In this document: positions 7,606 through 17,300 of the stretch, piece after piece
Position numbering within the stretch: position 1 is the stretch's first letter
Layout of the letters: each line of letters opens with the position of its first letter
Assembly: GCA_902464485.1 (NCBI GenBank)
Contig: CABQJJ010000001.1
Span: 62,001-126,000, forward strand
Source of the DNA: an uncultured Collinsella sp.
Lineage (GTDB): Bacteria > Actinomycetota > Coriobacteriia > Coriobacteriales > Coriobacteriaceae
DNA: 64,000 bases
Direction of reading: 5' to 3'
Program-made: the position numbers and the translations under genes
The notes under the pieces: generated by a model
Told to the model about the DNA's origin: nothing
Seen by the model: only the letters and a program-made list of their open reading frames with translations
The model's database searches: none

Positions 7606-8649
7606 ATGGCTTCTAATGTTGATGCTTCTCTAGAGGAGACGCTCTCCTATATTACTGACCAGTTGAAGACGCTGACTTCTATTGCTTCACCTACGGGCTA
7701 TACCCGTGCGGCGACTGATTATCTAATGGAAACGTTGCGCGAGATGGGGTTTGGGCCCGAGCGCTCCAATAAGGGCAACGTGTTGGTTGAGCTTGGCGGC
7801 GAGGGCGAACCGCTCGTGTTGGCGAGCCATGTCGATACCCTGGGCGCCATGGTGCGCTCCATCAAGGACAATGGTCGCTTGCGTCCCACGACGCTCGGCG
7901 GGCATCAGTGGTCTACGGCCGATGGCGAGAACTGCACCGTTTACACGCGCGATGGCAATGTCTACACGGGTGTGGTTCTCAACACCGAGCCTTCGGCGCA
8001 CGTGGCCGATGAGCCGGTCAAGACCATCGAGAAGAACATGGAGATCTTGCTCGACGAGAACGTCGATAGCAAGGACGATGTGCTCGAGCTGGGTATTCAG
8101 ACGGGCGATATCATCGCCATGGATCCGCGTACCACGGTGACGGAGAGCGGCTACATTAAGAGCCGCTTCCTGGATGACAAGCTGTCGGCGTCGATTCTGC
8201 TGGGTCTGGCCCGCGCCGTTGCTGACGGCGAGGTGTCGCTCTCGCGCAAGGTGTCACTGCTCTTTACCGTGTACGAGGAGGTCGGCCACGGCGGCGCCTT
8301 CGTGCCGGCCGACACGCGCGAGATGATCAGCGTGGACATGGGTTGCGTGGGCGACGACTTAGGCTGCACCGAGCGCATGGTTTCGATTTGCGCCAAGGAT
8401 TCGGGCGGTCCGTACAACTACGACCTGGTAACCACGCTGTCCAACATCGCGCGCGAGCTGGAGCTCGATTACGCCATCGATGTGTACCCGCACTACGGTT
8501 CGGACGTCGAGGCCACGCTCTCGGCCGGCTACGACATTCGCCATGGTCTGATCGGCCCCGGCGTGTACGCGAGCCACAACTACGAGCGCAGCCACATCGA
8601 CGCTGTGCGTAACACCTTTGAGCTGGTCCGCGCCTACGTGCAGCGCTAA
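7606..8649 (+). CDS. M42 family metallopeptidase (glutamyl/aminopeptidase type)
   Basis: 347 aa. Two in-frame ATGs occur; 7606 has proper spacing from GGAAGGA whereas 7600 abuts it. Metal and catalytic residues of the M42/PepA family are in order: ASHVDTLG (His, Asp), SRFLDDKLSA (bridging Asp), YEEVGHGG (Glu pair), SVDMG (Asp) and ASHNYERSH near the C terminus (final His). These cytoplasmic dinuclear zinc/cobalt enzymes remove N-terminal residues from peptides and usually form tetrahedral dodecamers. A terminator follows at once, so it is probably transcribed alone. Confidence 0.9.
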   Translation: MASNVDASLEETLSYITDQLKTLTSIASPTGYTRAATDYLMETLREMGFGPERSNKGNVLVELGGEGEPLVLASHVDTLGAMVRSIKDNGRLRPTTLGGHQWSTADGENCTVYTRDGNVYTGVVLNTEPSAHVADEPVKTIEKNMEILLDENVDSKDDVLELGIQTGDIIAMDPRTTVTESGYIKSRFLDDKLSASILLGLARAVADGEVSLSRKVSLLFTVYEEVGHGGAFVPADTREMISVDMGCVGDDLGCTERMVSICAKDSGGPYNYDLVTTLSNIARELELDYAIDVYPHYGSDVEATLSAGYDIRHGLIGPGVYASHNYERSHIDAVRNTFELVRAYVQR

Positions 8650-8682
8650 GGAAGCAGTTTGCGACTCGGCTGACCAATCGCT

Positions 8683-8708
8683 AAGGCCCGATTTCTCGGG
8701 CCTTTTTT
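8683..8708 (+). terminator. Rho-independent terminator after the M42 peptidase
   Basis: AAGGCCCGA / TCGGGCCTT stem with a short loop and TTTTTT. Confidence 0.9.
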
Positions 8709-8718
8709 CGCTTTAGGT

Positions 8719-8770
8719 CGTTTAGTATTATGATGTAAGTAATCTATTAACTAAACGCGTAAATTACTTA
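8719..8770. promoter_or_regulatory. Two interleaved dyads upstream of the HipA-like gene
   Basis: CGTTTAGT (8719-8726) pairs with ACTAAACG (8750-8757), and TAAGTAAT (8736-8743) pairs with ATTACTTA (8763-8770); both are perfect 8-bp arms. The gene's own N-terminal HTH is a candidate reader (inference). TAAGTAAT also forms the right arm of the dyad at 1071-1099. Confidence 0.5.
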
Positions 8771-8787
8771 ACGAGGTGATGCGGTGT

Positions 8788-10161
8788 ATGGATACGTCTG
8801 AGTACTTATCTATGGGTGATGCCGCCCGCCTGTTGGGCGTTACGAAAGCCCGCATATCGCAACTTGCCGCATCGGGGACGCTTGTGTGCGATATTGTGGG
8901 CGGCCGGAAGATGGTCGAGTACAATTCTGCGACCGCCTACCAAAAGGTCCGCAAGCGAGGACGCCGTCCTGCGGCCGATGTGGGACGCAAGTTTACGCTG
9001 ATGTCGGCCGACCATGAGGTCGCGCATGTCTCATTTGATCCGACGCGCGAGTTTCCCTTCGAAATCGCCGAGGTCCTCGATGCGCAACGAATGCCGTTTG
9101 GCACATGCTCGGGCTCTTCTCCTACGGTGAATAAACGGGAGCTCAACGTGTGGTGGAGCCATCGGTCGGTGCCTGACGTCCGCCCTGGACTCGTCTCGCG
9201 CTATCGTGAACTGGGAATTGCCAGTGGCATCGAGGTTCCGGTTCGGTGCCTGGGCTTATCGCTTTCGGATTGTTATTGGCTGCGGCCGGCCAATTGCGCC
9301 GAACTCAAATGGCAAAGCATCAATTACTTTGAGAACGAATTTGAGCGATCGGCGCCCGAAGAGCGTTCGGGTTGGCTGGAAGGCATCGGTCTAAAAAATC
9401 CGGATAACACGTCCGAGGGCGAGCTCCCTAAATCGTGGATGATCCGAAACGGCATTCGCGTTTTGGCTAAAGGGTGCGGGATGGACGATCAGCGTCCCTT
9501 TAACGAGGCGGTTGCAACGGCTCTACATCGTCGCTTGCTTTCCAAGGGGGAGTTTGTTCCTTACACGGTTGAGCGCATATTCGATGGCCCTGTGTGTCTG
9601 TGCGACGACTTTCTTGACGGCCGCGAGGAATACGTTCCGGCTGTTTACGTTAAGGGCGTACTTGGTAGTCAGCGGGGAAACTCGACGTACGACCGGTACT
9701 GTTGCTACCTCGGCAAGCATGGTGCCGATGAGGCCGCTGTGAGAAGGTCTATGTCGCAGATGATTGTCTGCGATGCCCTTTTGGCCAACAGCGACCGCCA
9801 TTGGCGAAACTTCGGCATCATCCGCAATGTCGATACCCTGGAGATAAAACCTGCTCCGCTGTTCGATAGCGGCAACTGTCTGTGGTATAACGTGCCAACT
9901 GTCGTGCTCGCAGCTGGGGAGTTTGGGTTTTCCGCTAAGCCGTTTGGGCCCGACCCTTCCGTCCAGCTGGCGCTTGCGGACTCGCTCGATTGGTTCGATT
10001 CATCGCGGCTCAACGGATTTGTTGATGAGGCGATCGAGATTCTTTCGCAGAGCAAATGGGCCACGGCGGAGGGTCGACTCGAGGCCATCCGCCGCGGCCT
10101 CGAGCGTCGCGTAATCGAGGTTGGTGCCGCTGTTGAGGTACTTCGACACGTGCGGCGATAA
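8788..10161 (+). CDS. HipA-like serine/threonine kinase with fused N-terminal HTH
   Basis: 457 aa. ATG 8788 is preferred because ACGAGG lies 11 bases before it; a GTG at 8776 and ATG at 8779 are too close. Residues ~4-45 form an excisionase/MerR-like HTH (GDAARLLGVTKARISQLAAS). The C-terminal half carries the HipA/CtkA kinase signature: CDALLANSDRHWRNFGII near 327-344 (catalytic Asp and metal-binding Asn) and FDSGN near 358 (the DFG-like Asp). HipA kinases phosphorylate targets such as glutamyl-tRNA synthetase and are restrained by a separate HipB. Here no hipB is adjacent, and the DNA-binding function appears built in. CtkA-like stand-alone kinases are an alternative model. The central ~90-300 region is unassigned. 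Confidence 0.72.
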   Translation: MDTSEYLSMGDAARLLGVTKARISQLAASGTLVCDIVGGRKMVEYNSATAYQKVRKRGRRPAADVGRKFTLMSADHEVAHVSFDPTREFPFEIAEVLDAQRMPFGTCSGSSPTVNKRELNVWWSHRSVPDVRPGLVSRYRELGIASGIEVPVRCLGLSLSDCYWLRPANCAELKWQSINYFENEFERSAPEERSGWLEGIGLKNPDNTSEGELPKSWMIRNGIRVLAKGCGMDDQRPFNEAVATALHRRLLSKGEFVPYTVERIFDGPVCLCDDFLDGREEYVPAVYVKGVLGSQRGNSTYDRYCCYLGKHGADEAAVRRSMSQMIVCDALLANSDRHWRNFGIIRNVDTLEIKPAPLFDSGNCLWYNVPTVVLAAGEFGFSAKPFGPDPSVQLALADSLDWFDSSRLNGFVDEAIEILSQSKWATAEGRLEAIRRGLERRVIEVGAAVEVLRHVRR

Positions 10162-10169
10162 TCCCGCGG

Positions 10170-11270
10170 CTACCTGATGGCTGCCGTAACGGTGCCGCCG
10201 CCCAAGACGACGTCGCCGCGGTAGATAACGACTGCCTGGCCGGGGGCGATGGCTCGCTGCGGCTCGTCAAAGGTCAGTAGCATTTGTCCGTCGGCGCCAT
10301 GTGTAAGGGTTGCTGCCTGGTCCTTTTGACGGTAGCGGTATTTGGCGCCCACGCGAATGCCGTCGGCATCCAGCTCTGCCTCCATGCGGTCGGCAGGGGC
10401 GCTCCAGATCCAGTCGTTGGCCGTGAGCGCTGTGGCCGTCAGGTCCTCGGCCTCGCCCAGATGCACAATGTTGTTGGCGGCATCGACGCCCGTTACGTAC
10501 ACGGGGTGCGCCATCGCGACGCCCAGGCCCTTGCGCTGGCCGATGGTATAGCGCAGTGCGCCGCTGTGACGTCCGACCACGCTGCCGTCACGCCACACAA
10601 TGTCGCCCGGTGCAGCGGGATGTCCGCAGCGGCGCTCGATATAGCTCGCGTAGTCGCCGTCCGCGATAAAGCAGATATCCTCGCTCTCGGCCTTCTTGGC
10701 GTTTATGAAGCCCTGCTCGGCGGCAATGCGGCGAACGTCGCGTTCCTTGTCCAGCCTGGCCAGCGGAAAGATCGTGCGCGCCAGGCGCTCTTGCGTAAGC
10801 GAATACAAAAAGTAGCTTTGGTCCTTTTTGGGATCTTCGCCGCGATGCAGCTGCCAGGTGCCGTCGGGCGTCTGGCTCGTCTTTGCGTAGTGGCCTGTGG
10901 CGATGTGGTCGCAGCCCATATCCAGCGCCGCATCGAGCAGCGCGCCAAACTTAATATGGCGGTTGCAGATGATGCACGGGTTGGGCGTCAGCCCCTCCTG
11001 ATAGGCAGTCACAAATCGCTCGATAACGTTGCGGTCGAAGGTCTGCTGCAGGTCGAGCACGTGGTGGGGTATCCCCAGGCGCTCGGCGACGGCCTTTGCA
11101 TCGGCGATGTCGCGGTCGACTTTGCTCATGCCCGTGATGGGGTCGGGCGTGGGACAGGTGAGGCGCATGGTGGCGCCGACGCATTCGTAGCCCTGGCGTT
11201 TGAGCAGATAGGCGGTCACGCTGGAATCGACGCCGCCGCTCATGGCGACGAGCACGCGCTTGTTGTGCAT
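10170..11270 (-). CDS. mnmA: tRNA-uridine 2-thiolase MnmA
   Basis: 366 aa, normal length. The start is ATG 11270 with GGAGGTT... read as GAACCTCCCC upstream on this strand; the open frame extends further but carries a terminator there. PP-loop AMSGGVDSS near residue 9 binds ATP. NPCIICN (first catalytic Cys) and SEDICFI (second Cys) form the persulfide pair. It thiolates U34 of tRNA-Lys, Glu and Gln, taking sulfur from a cysteine desulfurase. It lies downstream of cysK and close to an Rrf2 regulator, a common sulfur-linked arrangement, but a terminator at 11300-11338 separates it from cysK. Confidence 0.95.
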   Translation of the reverse strand: MHNKRVLVAMSGGVDSSVTAYLLKRQGYECVGATMRLTCPTPDPITGMSKVDRDIADAKAVAERLGIPHHVLDLQQTFDRNVIERFVTAYQEGLTPNPCIICNRHIKFGALLDAALDMGCDHIATGHYAKTSQTPDGTWQLHRGEDPKKDQSYFLYSLTQERLARTIFPLARLDKERDVRRIAAEQGFINAKKAESEDICFIADGDYASYIERRCGHPAAPGDIVWRDGSVVGRHSGALRYTIGQRKGLGVAMAHPVYVTGVDAANNIVHLGEAEDLTATALTANDWIWSAPADRMEAELDADGIRVGAKYRYRQKDQAATLTHGADGQMLLTFDEPQRAIAPGQAVVIYRGDVVLGGGTVTAAIR

Positions 11271-11299
11271 GGGGAGGTTCTCCTTGGTGGCATGTGGCC

Positions 11300-11338
11300 A
11301 AAAAAGAAAAGCGGCGCGGGAGGCTGGTTCCGCGCCGC
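11300..11338 (-). terminator. Rho-independent terminator after cysK
   Basis: On the minus strand GCGGCGCGG / CCGCGCCGC stem is followed by TTTTCTTTTTT; it lies between cysK and mnmA. Confidence 0.85.
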
Positions 11339-11449
11339 AGACATTGTAGCAAGTTCGGACGTCTCGTGGGACACCCTGATGGGATGGGCTCAGGCTGCCG
11401 GGAGAGAGGAGACCGGTTCGTCCTGGGCTCAACCTATGGGCGATGGGCC

Positions 11450-12388
11450 CTAGTCTTGGAAGAGTGCCGTGGACAGGTAGCGCTCACCGGTATCGGCGAG
11501 CAGCGCCACGATGGTCTTGCCCTCGTTCTCGGGGCGCTTGGCCAGCTGCAGAGCGGCCCACACGGCGGCGCCGGACGAAATGCCCACGAGCACGCCCTCC
11601 TTGTGGCCCACGGCGCGGCCGGTGGCAAAGGCGTCGTCGTTCTCGACGGGGATGATCTCGTCGTAGATCTGGGTGTCGAGGACGTCGGGCACAAAGCCGG
11701 CACCGATACCCTGAATCTTGTGCGGGCCGGCTTGGCCCTTAGAGAGCACCGGGGAGGTGGCGGGCTCGACGGCGACAACCTGAATCTCGGGGTTCTGCTC
11801 CTTGAGGAATTCGCCCACGCCGGTCACGGTACCGCCGGTGCCGACGCCGGCGACGAAGATGTCGACCTTGCCGTCGGTGTCATCCCAGATCTCGGGGCCG
11901 GTCGTGGCCTTGTGGATGGCGGGGTTGGCGGGGTTCACAAACTGGCCGGCGATAATGCTGTCGGGCGTCTCCTTCTGCAGCTCCTCGGCCTTGGCGATGG
12001 CGCCCTTCATGCCCTTGGAACCGTCGGTGAGCACGAGCTGTGCGCCATATGCCTGCATAAGCTTGCGGCGCTCGACGGACATGGTCTCGGGCATGGTGAT
12101 GATCACCTTGTAGCCGCGGGCGGCCGCCACCGAGGCGATGCCGACGCCGGTGTTGCCACTCGTGGGCTCGATGATGGTGTAGTCGCCGCCGCGCACGAGC
12201 TTGCCGGCCTTCTCGGCCTCGTCGATCATGTTCTTGGCGACGCGATCCTTGACGGAGCCGGCGGGGTTGAAGTATTCCAGTTTGACGAGCACGCGGGCCC
12301 TGAGGTCCTGATCGGCCTCAAAGTGAGTGAGCTCCAGAAGCGGAGTGTGGCCGATAAGCTGATCGATGGACGTGTAAACATTGCTCAT
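11450..12388 (-). CDS. cysK: Cysteine synthase (O-acetylserine sulfhydrylase)
   Basis: 312 aa, typical for CysK. ATG 12388 follows TTGGAGGTT. PLP lysine in NPAGSVKDR near residue 47; substrate loop TSGNTG near 76; phosphate-binding GTGGT near 182. It makes cysteine from O-acetylserine and sulfide in the cytoplasm. It is divergent from the Rrf2 gene, and the shared 250-bp region is full of dyads, so Rrf2-type (CymR/IscR) control by cysteine or Fe-S status is likely by analogy. Confidence 0.95.
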   Translation of the reverse strand: MSNVYTSIDQLIGHTPLLELTHFEADQDLRARVLVKLEYFNPAGSVKDRVAKNMIDEAEKAGKLVRGGDYTIIEPTSGNTGVGIASVAAARGYKVIITMPETMSVERRKLMQAYGAQLVLTDGSKGMKGAIAKAEELQKETPDSIIAGQFVNPANPAIHKATTGPEIWDDTDGKVDIFVAGVGTGGTVTGVGEFLKEQNPEIQVVAVEPATSPVLSKGQAGPHKIQGIGAGFVPDVLDTQIYDEIIPVENDDAFATGRAVGHKEGVLVGISSGAAVWAALQLAKRPENEGKTIVALLADTGERYLSTALFQD

Positions 12389-12447
12389 GGTGAACCTCCA
12401 AAGTGTTCAAATGACTGGTTGCCGTGTGGTTTCACGGTGTGTGTAGC

Positions 12448-12546
12448 AGCTAAACCCATAAACCTTATAGGTTGTTCGTTTAGCTGTTGGGAAGCATACT
12501 AGACACTAAAGCCTAGTAATGCAATAGGAAATAGGAGTTTATTGCA
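12448..12546. promoter_or_regulatory. Nested dyads in the cysK-Rrf2 divergent promoter region
   Basis: Four dyads are visible: AGCTAAAC/GTTTAGCT (12448-12485) enclosing AACCTTATAGGTT (12461-12473), then TACTAG/CTAGTA (12497-12518), and TGCAATA/TATTGCA (12520-12546). Their placement between divergent cysK and an Rrf2 gene suggests operators. None is an exact match to a site I know. Confidence 0.5.
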
Positions 12547-12641
12547 AGTTGATTAACCATCTTGACCGGAACGGGTATTTTCAAAGCCAATTTTTCGGCT
12601 AGAATTTCAACGGACTAAAAGACCGAAAGGCAGCACTATAT

Positions 12642-13070
12642 ATGTTGGTTTCTACTAAGGGTAGGTACGCCCTGCGCGTTATGGTCGATCTGGCCGAGCA
12701 CCAGGCGGCCGGTCGCATCCCGCTTAAAGAGATCGCCGCGCGTCAGGGGATTTCGGAGAAATATCTGGAGAACATTTTGGCCACGCTCGTGCGCGCCAAT
12801 ATGCTCTCGGGCATGCGCGGCAAGGGCGGCGGCTATGTGCTCACGCGCCCGCCCGAGCAGTACACGGTGGGCGAGATCCTGCGCCTGACCGAGGGCAGTC
12901 TGGCGCCGGTCGCCTGCCTGGATGGCGACTGCAAGGGTTGCTCGCGATCTGATGAGTGCCCCACGCTCGACGTGTGGAAGAACCTGGACAAGCTCATCAA
13001 CGACTACCTCGACGGCGTGACGCTCGATCAACTTGTCGCTCCCAGCCATGGCTACGACTACGTCATCTAA
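12642..13070 (+). CDS. Rrf2 family transcriptional regulator (IscR/CymR-like)
   Basis: 142 aa, standard length. N-terminal winged HTH: STKGRYALRVMVDLA, then IPLKEIAARQGISEKYLENIL (HTH at ~27-47) and the wing GGGYVL near 67. ACLDGDCKGCSRSDEC near 88-103 gives four cysteines; in IscR the equivalent loop holds a [2Fe-2S] cluster, so this protein is more likely cluster-sensing than the cysteine-free CymR. Divergent from cysK. GAAAGG lies 12 bases before the ATG. Target choice between cysteine synthesis and Fe-S assembly cannot be settled here. Confidence 0.88.
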   Translation: MLVSTKGRYALRVMVDLAEHQAAGRIPLKEIAARQGISEKYLENILATLVRANMLSGMRGKGGGYVLTRPPEQYTVGEILRLTEGSLAPVACLDGDCKGCSRSDECPTLDVWKNLDKLINDYLDGVTLDQLVAPSHGYDYVI

Positions 13071-13079
13071 CCCACACCT

Positions 13080-13105
13080 GCCATTTGGGGACGGGGTAGA
13101 AATGG
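13080..13105. repeat. Short hairpin with GGGGACGGGG loop
   Basis: GCCATTT / AAATGGT-type arms around GGGGACGGGGTAG. The loop matches that of 4724-4758, so these appear to be two copies of one element type. Confidence 0.45.
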
Positions 13106-13140
13106 TAGATTCTCTCGCCCTTTAAGGCTTGACAAATAAG

Positions 13141-13177
13141 AAGGCCGCCCATTTTTGCGATGGGCGGCCTTCGTTTT
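13141..13177. terminator. Bidirectional terminator between Rrf2 and holin-like genes
   Basis: Perfect 12-bp stem AAGGCCGCCCAT / ATGGGCGGCCTT with a 7-nt loop; CGTTTT on the plus side and TTATTTGTC on the minus side. It serves the convergent genes. Confidence 0.85.
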
Positions 13178-13212
13178 GGGCTGTTGAGACAGACGCGGTC
13201 GGAATGGGCGTA

Positions 13213-13578
13213 TTAGTTCTCGGCGATGCTGTCGAGGATGCTTCGAGTGATGGACACCAGGATGCTGCCCATAAAGGCCGAGCCAAAGCTTGCGATGGAG
13301 ATGCCGACGCCCAGCAGGTTGACCGACAGGTAACTTGCGAGTTCAAGCATAAAGCTGTTGACGACAAGCTGGAAAATGCCCAACGTAATGATCGTGAGCG
13401 GCAGCGAGATGACCGTCAGGAATGGCTTGACGAACGAATCGACGATGTTCAGGAACAGCCCCACGAAGGCGAAACAGACCCAGGCCTCGGCAAAACCGAA
13501 GGGTTGGATGCCGGGAACGAGGAACGTGGCAATCGCGATGGCGATCGAGGTAAAGAGCCAGTTAAGCATAAAGCGCAT
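13213..13578 (-). CDS. Phage holin family (4-TM) membrane protein
   Basis: 121 aa, almost entirely hydrophobic with four predicted helices (about 5-25, 31-50, 56-77 and 88-110). Pattern matches the Mycobacterial 4TM holin superfamily (PF04020-like), which is common on bacterial chromosomes without any prophage. AGAAAGGA lies before the ATG. No lysis gene or phage gene is nearby, so a housekeeping membrane role is more likely than lysis. Confidence 0.75.
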   Translation of the reverse strand: MRFMLNWLFTSIAIAIATFLVPGIQPFGFAEAWVCFAFVGLFLNIVDSFVKPFLTVISLPLTIITLGIFQLVVNSFMLELASYLSVNLLGVGISIASFGSAFMGSILVSITRSILDSIAEN

Positions 13579-13902
13579 GGCGGAGATCCTTTCTTGCGCA
13601 GGGTGTGTTGGTATCGCGTGAAGTGGCTTGCTGCGGCAGCATGGACGGCCGCGCGGGTGTGCCGCCTTGTTCGGCTGCCCATTGTCTCAGATATTCATGG
13701 AGCTTGCGTGCGCATTCGGTTTCAAAACGGCGTTCGTCCTAGAAAACGTGCCGCTGGCAGAGAGTCTTGTCGCTTTAGTTTGGTGGTGTGCTAAACTGCT
13801 ACGGGCAAAAGCCACAGGCGTTGCCCTATTGCATAGAACGGGCGAACGATGTCCGATGTCAGTATCAACTTCGATGCCTTTTGGCGGGTTTGGCGGTGAT
13901 CG
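13579..13902. other. Intergenic region without a recognised gene
   Basis: Divergent spacer between the holin-like gene and the YerC-like gene. No convincing ORF, RNA or repeat; presumably holds both promoters. Confidence 0.4.
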
Positions 13903-14202
13903 ATGAATATCGAGAACATGTTTGACAAGCCTGATGTCAAGCAGCTGGTCCACGCATTTAGCCTTTTGGACGACGAGAAAGATATCCAAGCGTTTTTGAC
14001 CGATATCTGCACGCCGCGCGAGATTTGCGATCTATCGCAGCGTCTGCAGGTCGCGCGTTACCTGGACGAGGGCGAGCCCTATGTCGAGGTTCAGGCGCGC
14101 ACCGGCGCTTCGTCCACCACGGTGAGCCGTGTGTCCAAGGCGCTCAACGGCGAGTACGGTGGCTACCGCAAAATCCTCATTAAGCTGGAGGATGGCGAGT
14201 AG
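13903..14202 (+). CDS. YerC/YecD (TrpR-like) family transcriptional regulator
   Basis: 99 aa. The TrpR-superfamily pattern is clear: DICTPREICDLSQRLQVARYLDEGEPY, then the HTH VQARTGASSTTVSRVSKAL near 63-81 and a short GEYGGYRKIL tail. The YerC branch differs from true TrpR in regulating unknown targets in Firmicutes and Actinobacteria. The ribosome binding site is weak (GGCGGTGAT). A terminator at 14226-14252 isolates it from the AddB-like gene. Confidence 0.85.
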   Translation: MNIENMFDKPDVKQLVHAFSLLDDEKDIQAFLTDICTPREICDLSQRLQVARYLDEGEPYVEVQARTGASSTTVSRVSKALNGEYGGYRKILIKLEDGE

Positions 14203-14225
14203 GCCGCACCAAAAACGAATTGTGC

Positions 14226-14252
14226 AAAACCGCTCCTCCGGGGGCGGTTTTT
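14226..14252 (+). terminator. Rho-independent terminator after the YerC-like gene
   Basis: AAAACCGC / GCGGTTTTT stem with a CTCCTCCGGGG interior. Confidence 0.85.
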
Positions 14253-14385
14253 ATATGCCCGCAATCGGCTGGTGCGTTGGGGTCAGGTTGCTTTGTACCA
14301 AAAGATGGAGCTGCGCTGGCAATGTGTCCGCGCGGGCGGGTAGGATGGATGCATTGATTATTGCGGACGGTTTGAGTGGAGGACC

Positions 14386-17300
14386 ATGCCTGTTCGAATC
14401 TATACCACGGATGCCGGTACGGAGCTGAGCGATGCCGAGGCGGTGCTGCTTGCCGACCTTGTCGATCGCCACGGGCGTGCCGTGTTGCTGGCGCCCTCGT
14501 TTGCCGAGCTTGACCTGTGCCGTCATGATGCGGCGGCAGCTGGTATCTCGCTGGGCGTTGACTACAAGACGCCTTCGTCGTGGCTTCGCTCGCTTTGGGA
14601 GCTTTTGGGCGACGGGCGCGATTTCGTCGACAACTTGCAGCGCCATATGCTGTTTTCGGACAGGGTCACGCGTCTCGATGATGCCGACCTGCAGCCGCTT
14701 TCGCGCAGTCAGGGCACGGTGCGCATGCTCGCGCGCATGGCCCGCGACGTACTGTCGGGTGTGGCTGGGACGACGGCCGAGCGATGCGGTGGCAACAATT
14801 GCCAGCCTGAGCCAAAAAGCGACGCCGAGGCTCGTGTGTTTGAGCTTTTGCGCGCCTACGCGGGCGGTTTGGACCGTCGAGATATGGTCGAGCCCTGCGA
14901 GGCGGCTGACATTATGGCCAGTGCCCTGGCCGATAGCCTGCCGGCGTGCACCCGCGCCGTCTGTGTACGCAACGTCACGTCGTTTACGCACGGTCTGCTC
15001 GAGCTGCTGTCAGCTGTGGCGAACAATGGGGGAGAGGTCGTCGTGCTGCTTGCCCGCGAGCAGGCGGCGATGCGCGAGGATCTGGCCGCGGCTTTCGATG
15101 CTCGCGATGTGCTGTTTGAGATCGCGCCGCTGGGGGAGGACACCGTCGCGTCTGATGCTGCTTGCGGGACCGCCGCTCAGCCTGCCTTTATTGAGGTCGC
15201 CGGCCCCCATGCCCGTGCTCATGCTTATGCGAACGCAATTGATGATCTGGTAAAAGCGTGCCAGGGTTCCGAAGTCGACGGCGCCGCCAACGCTTCTGCC
15301 GACCCCGTGCGCGTGCTCGTCGTTTCTGCCCGGGCACCCCAGCTGTTTGGTGAGCTCGCCTCTCGTCTGGCGGCTCGTCATATCACTGCCGAGGCAACTG
15401 AGTTCACGGCGTTTTCCCAATCCATTGCGGGCAGGCAGTTTGCGGCACTTGCCGGCCTGATCGAGCGCATGAAGGCCGCCGATGAGGGCATAGCGTCAAA
15501 GACCGAGTGGTGGCCCGCGCCGGAGCTTACCGACTGGATTTATAGTCCGCTTTCGGGTGCTGATGCCGCCAATGCTCGAACCTTCGATAAGAATATGCGT
15601 CTCTCGCGCAGCAAGACTACCGCGGGCGTTAAGAGCCTGCTGCAGAGCGTCCAAGGCCAGGTGAGGGGCGCGCGCAAGGCGGCGAGTGACGAAAACTGGT
15701 TTAAGAACGTGCCGTGTGTGGTTTCGGACGTGTTCCAGGCGCTGTGGCGTGACAAGCCCGTGACGGCGCTCAAGGCCATGCTTGCCGTTGCCGAGGCGTT
15801 GCCCGATCGCTCGCTGGGCAGCTTGGATGGCCAAGCCCGTCGCCAGGCGGAGGTGGCCCTGCTGCGCCACGCCATCGACATCCTTATGAATGGCTCCCGC
15901 TCGCTCGACGTGTCGCAGGCCGCGACCGTGCCCGTGCTTGATGACATTCGCACCAAGGTGGACAAACGCAGCACCGCCTACGATTACGAGACCCACGAGG
16001 TTGACCGTGCGCCTCGTGCTCAGGTTCGTTTTGCTTCGCTTGCCGATGCGGCGGCTCTGCGCCCCGGCAGCTACGATGCCGTGCTGTTTGCCGATGTCGA
16101 TCTGGACAGCTATCCGCTCTCACACGAGGAGGGGCCGCTGGCCACGCTGACGGCGAGCCTTGGTCGCGAGGGCGTGGCGCTTGAGCCCGCGGCCTTGCTG
16201 CGCGTGCGCTTTGGCCACGCGATGCAGGCGGCACGCGGTCCGGTTGCGCTCGCCCGCGTGACGCACGATCGCCAGGCACGCGAGTGCTACCCGGCAGCCG
16301 TATGGACCGAGCTGCGGGCGCATGCCGATGCCGCTGGCGCTGCCAAGCCCACGCGCGTGGGCGAGGGCGATATCATCGCCGACTTTGATCCCGCTGCAGG
16401 CGAAGGTCTTAGGCGCGAGCGCGTGACCTGCGAAGCTCCTCAGCATCTGAGCGATGAAGCCATTCCGTATCTGGTCCTGCGCCGTCGCGATGGCGAGGGC
16501 GAGGATGCGCCGCTGGTGCCGCGCCTGACGTCTGCCTCGCAGATCGAGGCCTATTCGACCTGCCCGCTATGCTGGTTCGTCTCGTACCGCGTGAAGCCCC
16601 AGTCGATCGACGCCGGCTTTGGCAATATGGAGAAGGGCAACTTTGTCCACGACGTGCTGGAGCACCTGCACGCCCGTCTGCCCCAAGAGGGCATGGAGCG
16701 CGTGACGCCCGAGAACCTGCCACGTGCCCAGGAGCTGCTGCGCAAGGTCTTTGACGAGACCTTGGCCGAGCATGCCTCCAAGCGTGGCAACGAGGGCCCG
16801 CTCGTGCCGCTCTCTCCGGTGGAGGAGCGCCAGGTGGCCGAGATTCTGCCGCAGCTGGAGGGCGTGCTTGCCTATGAAGCCGAGGCGCTGGCCCCCTTTG
16901 CTCCGCGCTACCTGGAGTTTGCCTTTAACGATCTTAACGTTGAGTATGCCGGCTGGCCGCTTGGCGGGCGCATCGACCGTGTGGACGTGGACGCCGAGAA
17001 TCGCGCCGTGGTAATCGACTACAAGCATCGCACGGGCGTTGAGGAGTTTAAACTCGCCGACCCTACGGTGCGCGACGAGGAATCGGGTGAGGCTGCCATC
17101 GACGACCCGCGGTGGCTACCGCCACATACCCAAACGCTCATCTACGCCCAGGCCATGCGCCGGGCGCTGGATCTGGACACCCGCGCGGCGCTCTACTTTT
17201 CGACCAAGGGCGGCAAGCCGGCGTTGCGCGGTGCCGCGAGCGCTGAGCTGCTCGAGGAAGAGCGCGGCGACGGTCGCATCCCGGGGCTTAAGAAGGGCTT

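Noticed and set aside
11271..11432. N-terminal extension of mnmA
   Set aside because: It spans the cysK terminator; ATG 11270 yields the standard MnmA start and length.
13213..13578. Prophage signal from the holin-like gene
   Set aside because: No other phage gene nearby; this 4-TM family is common on chromosomes.
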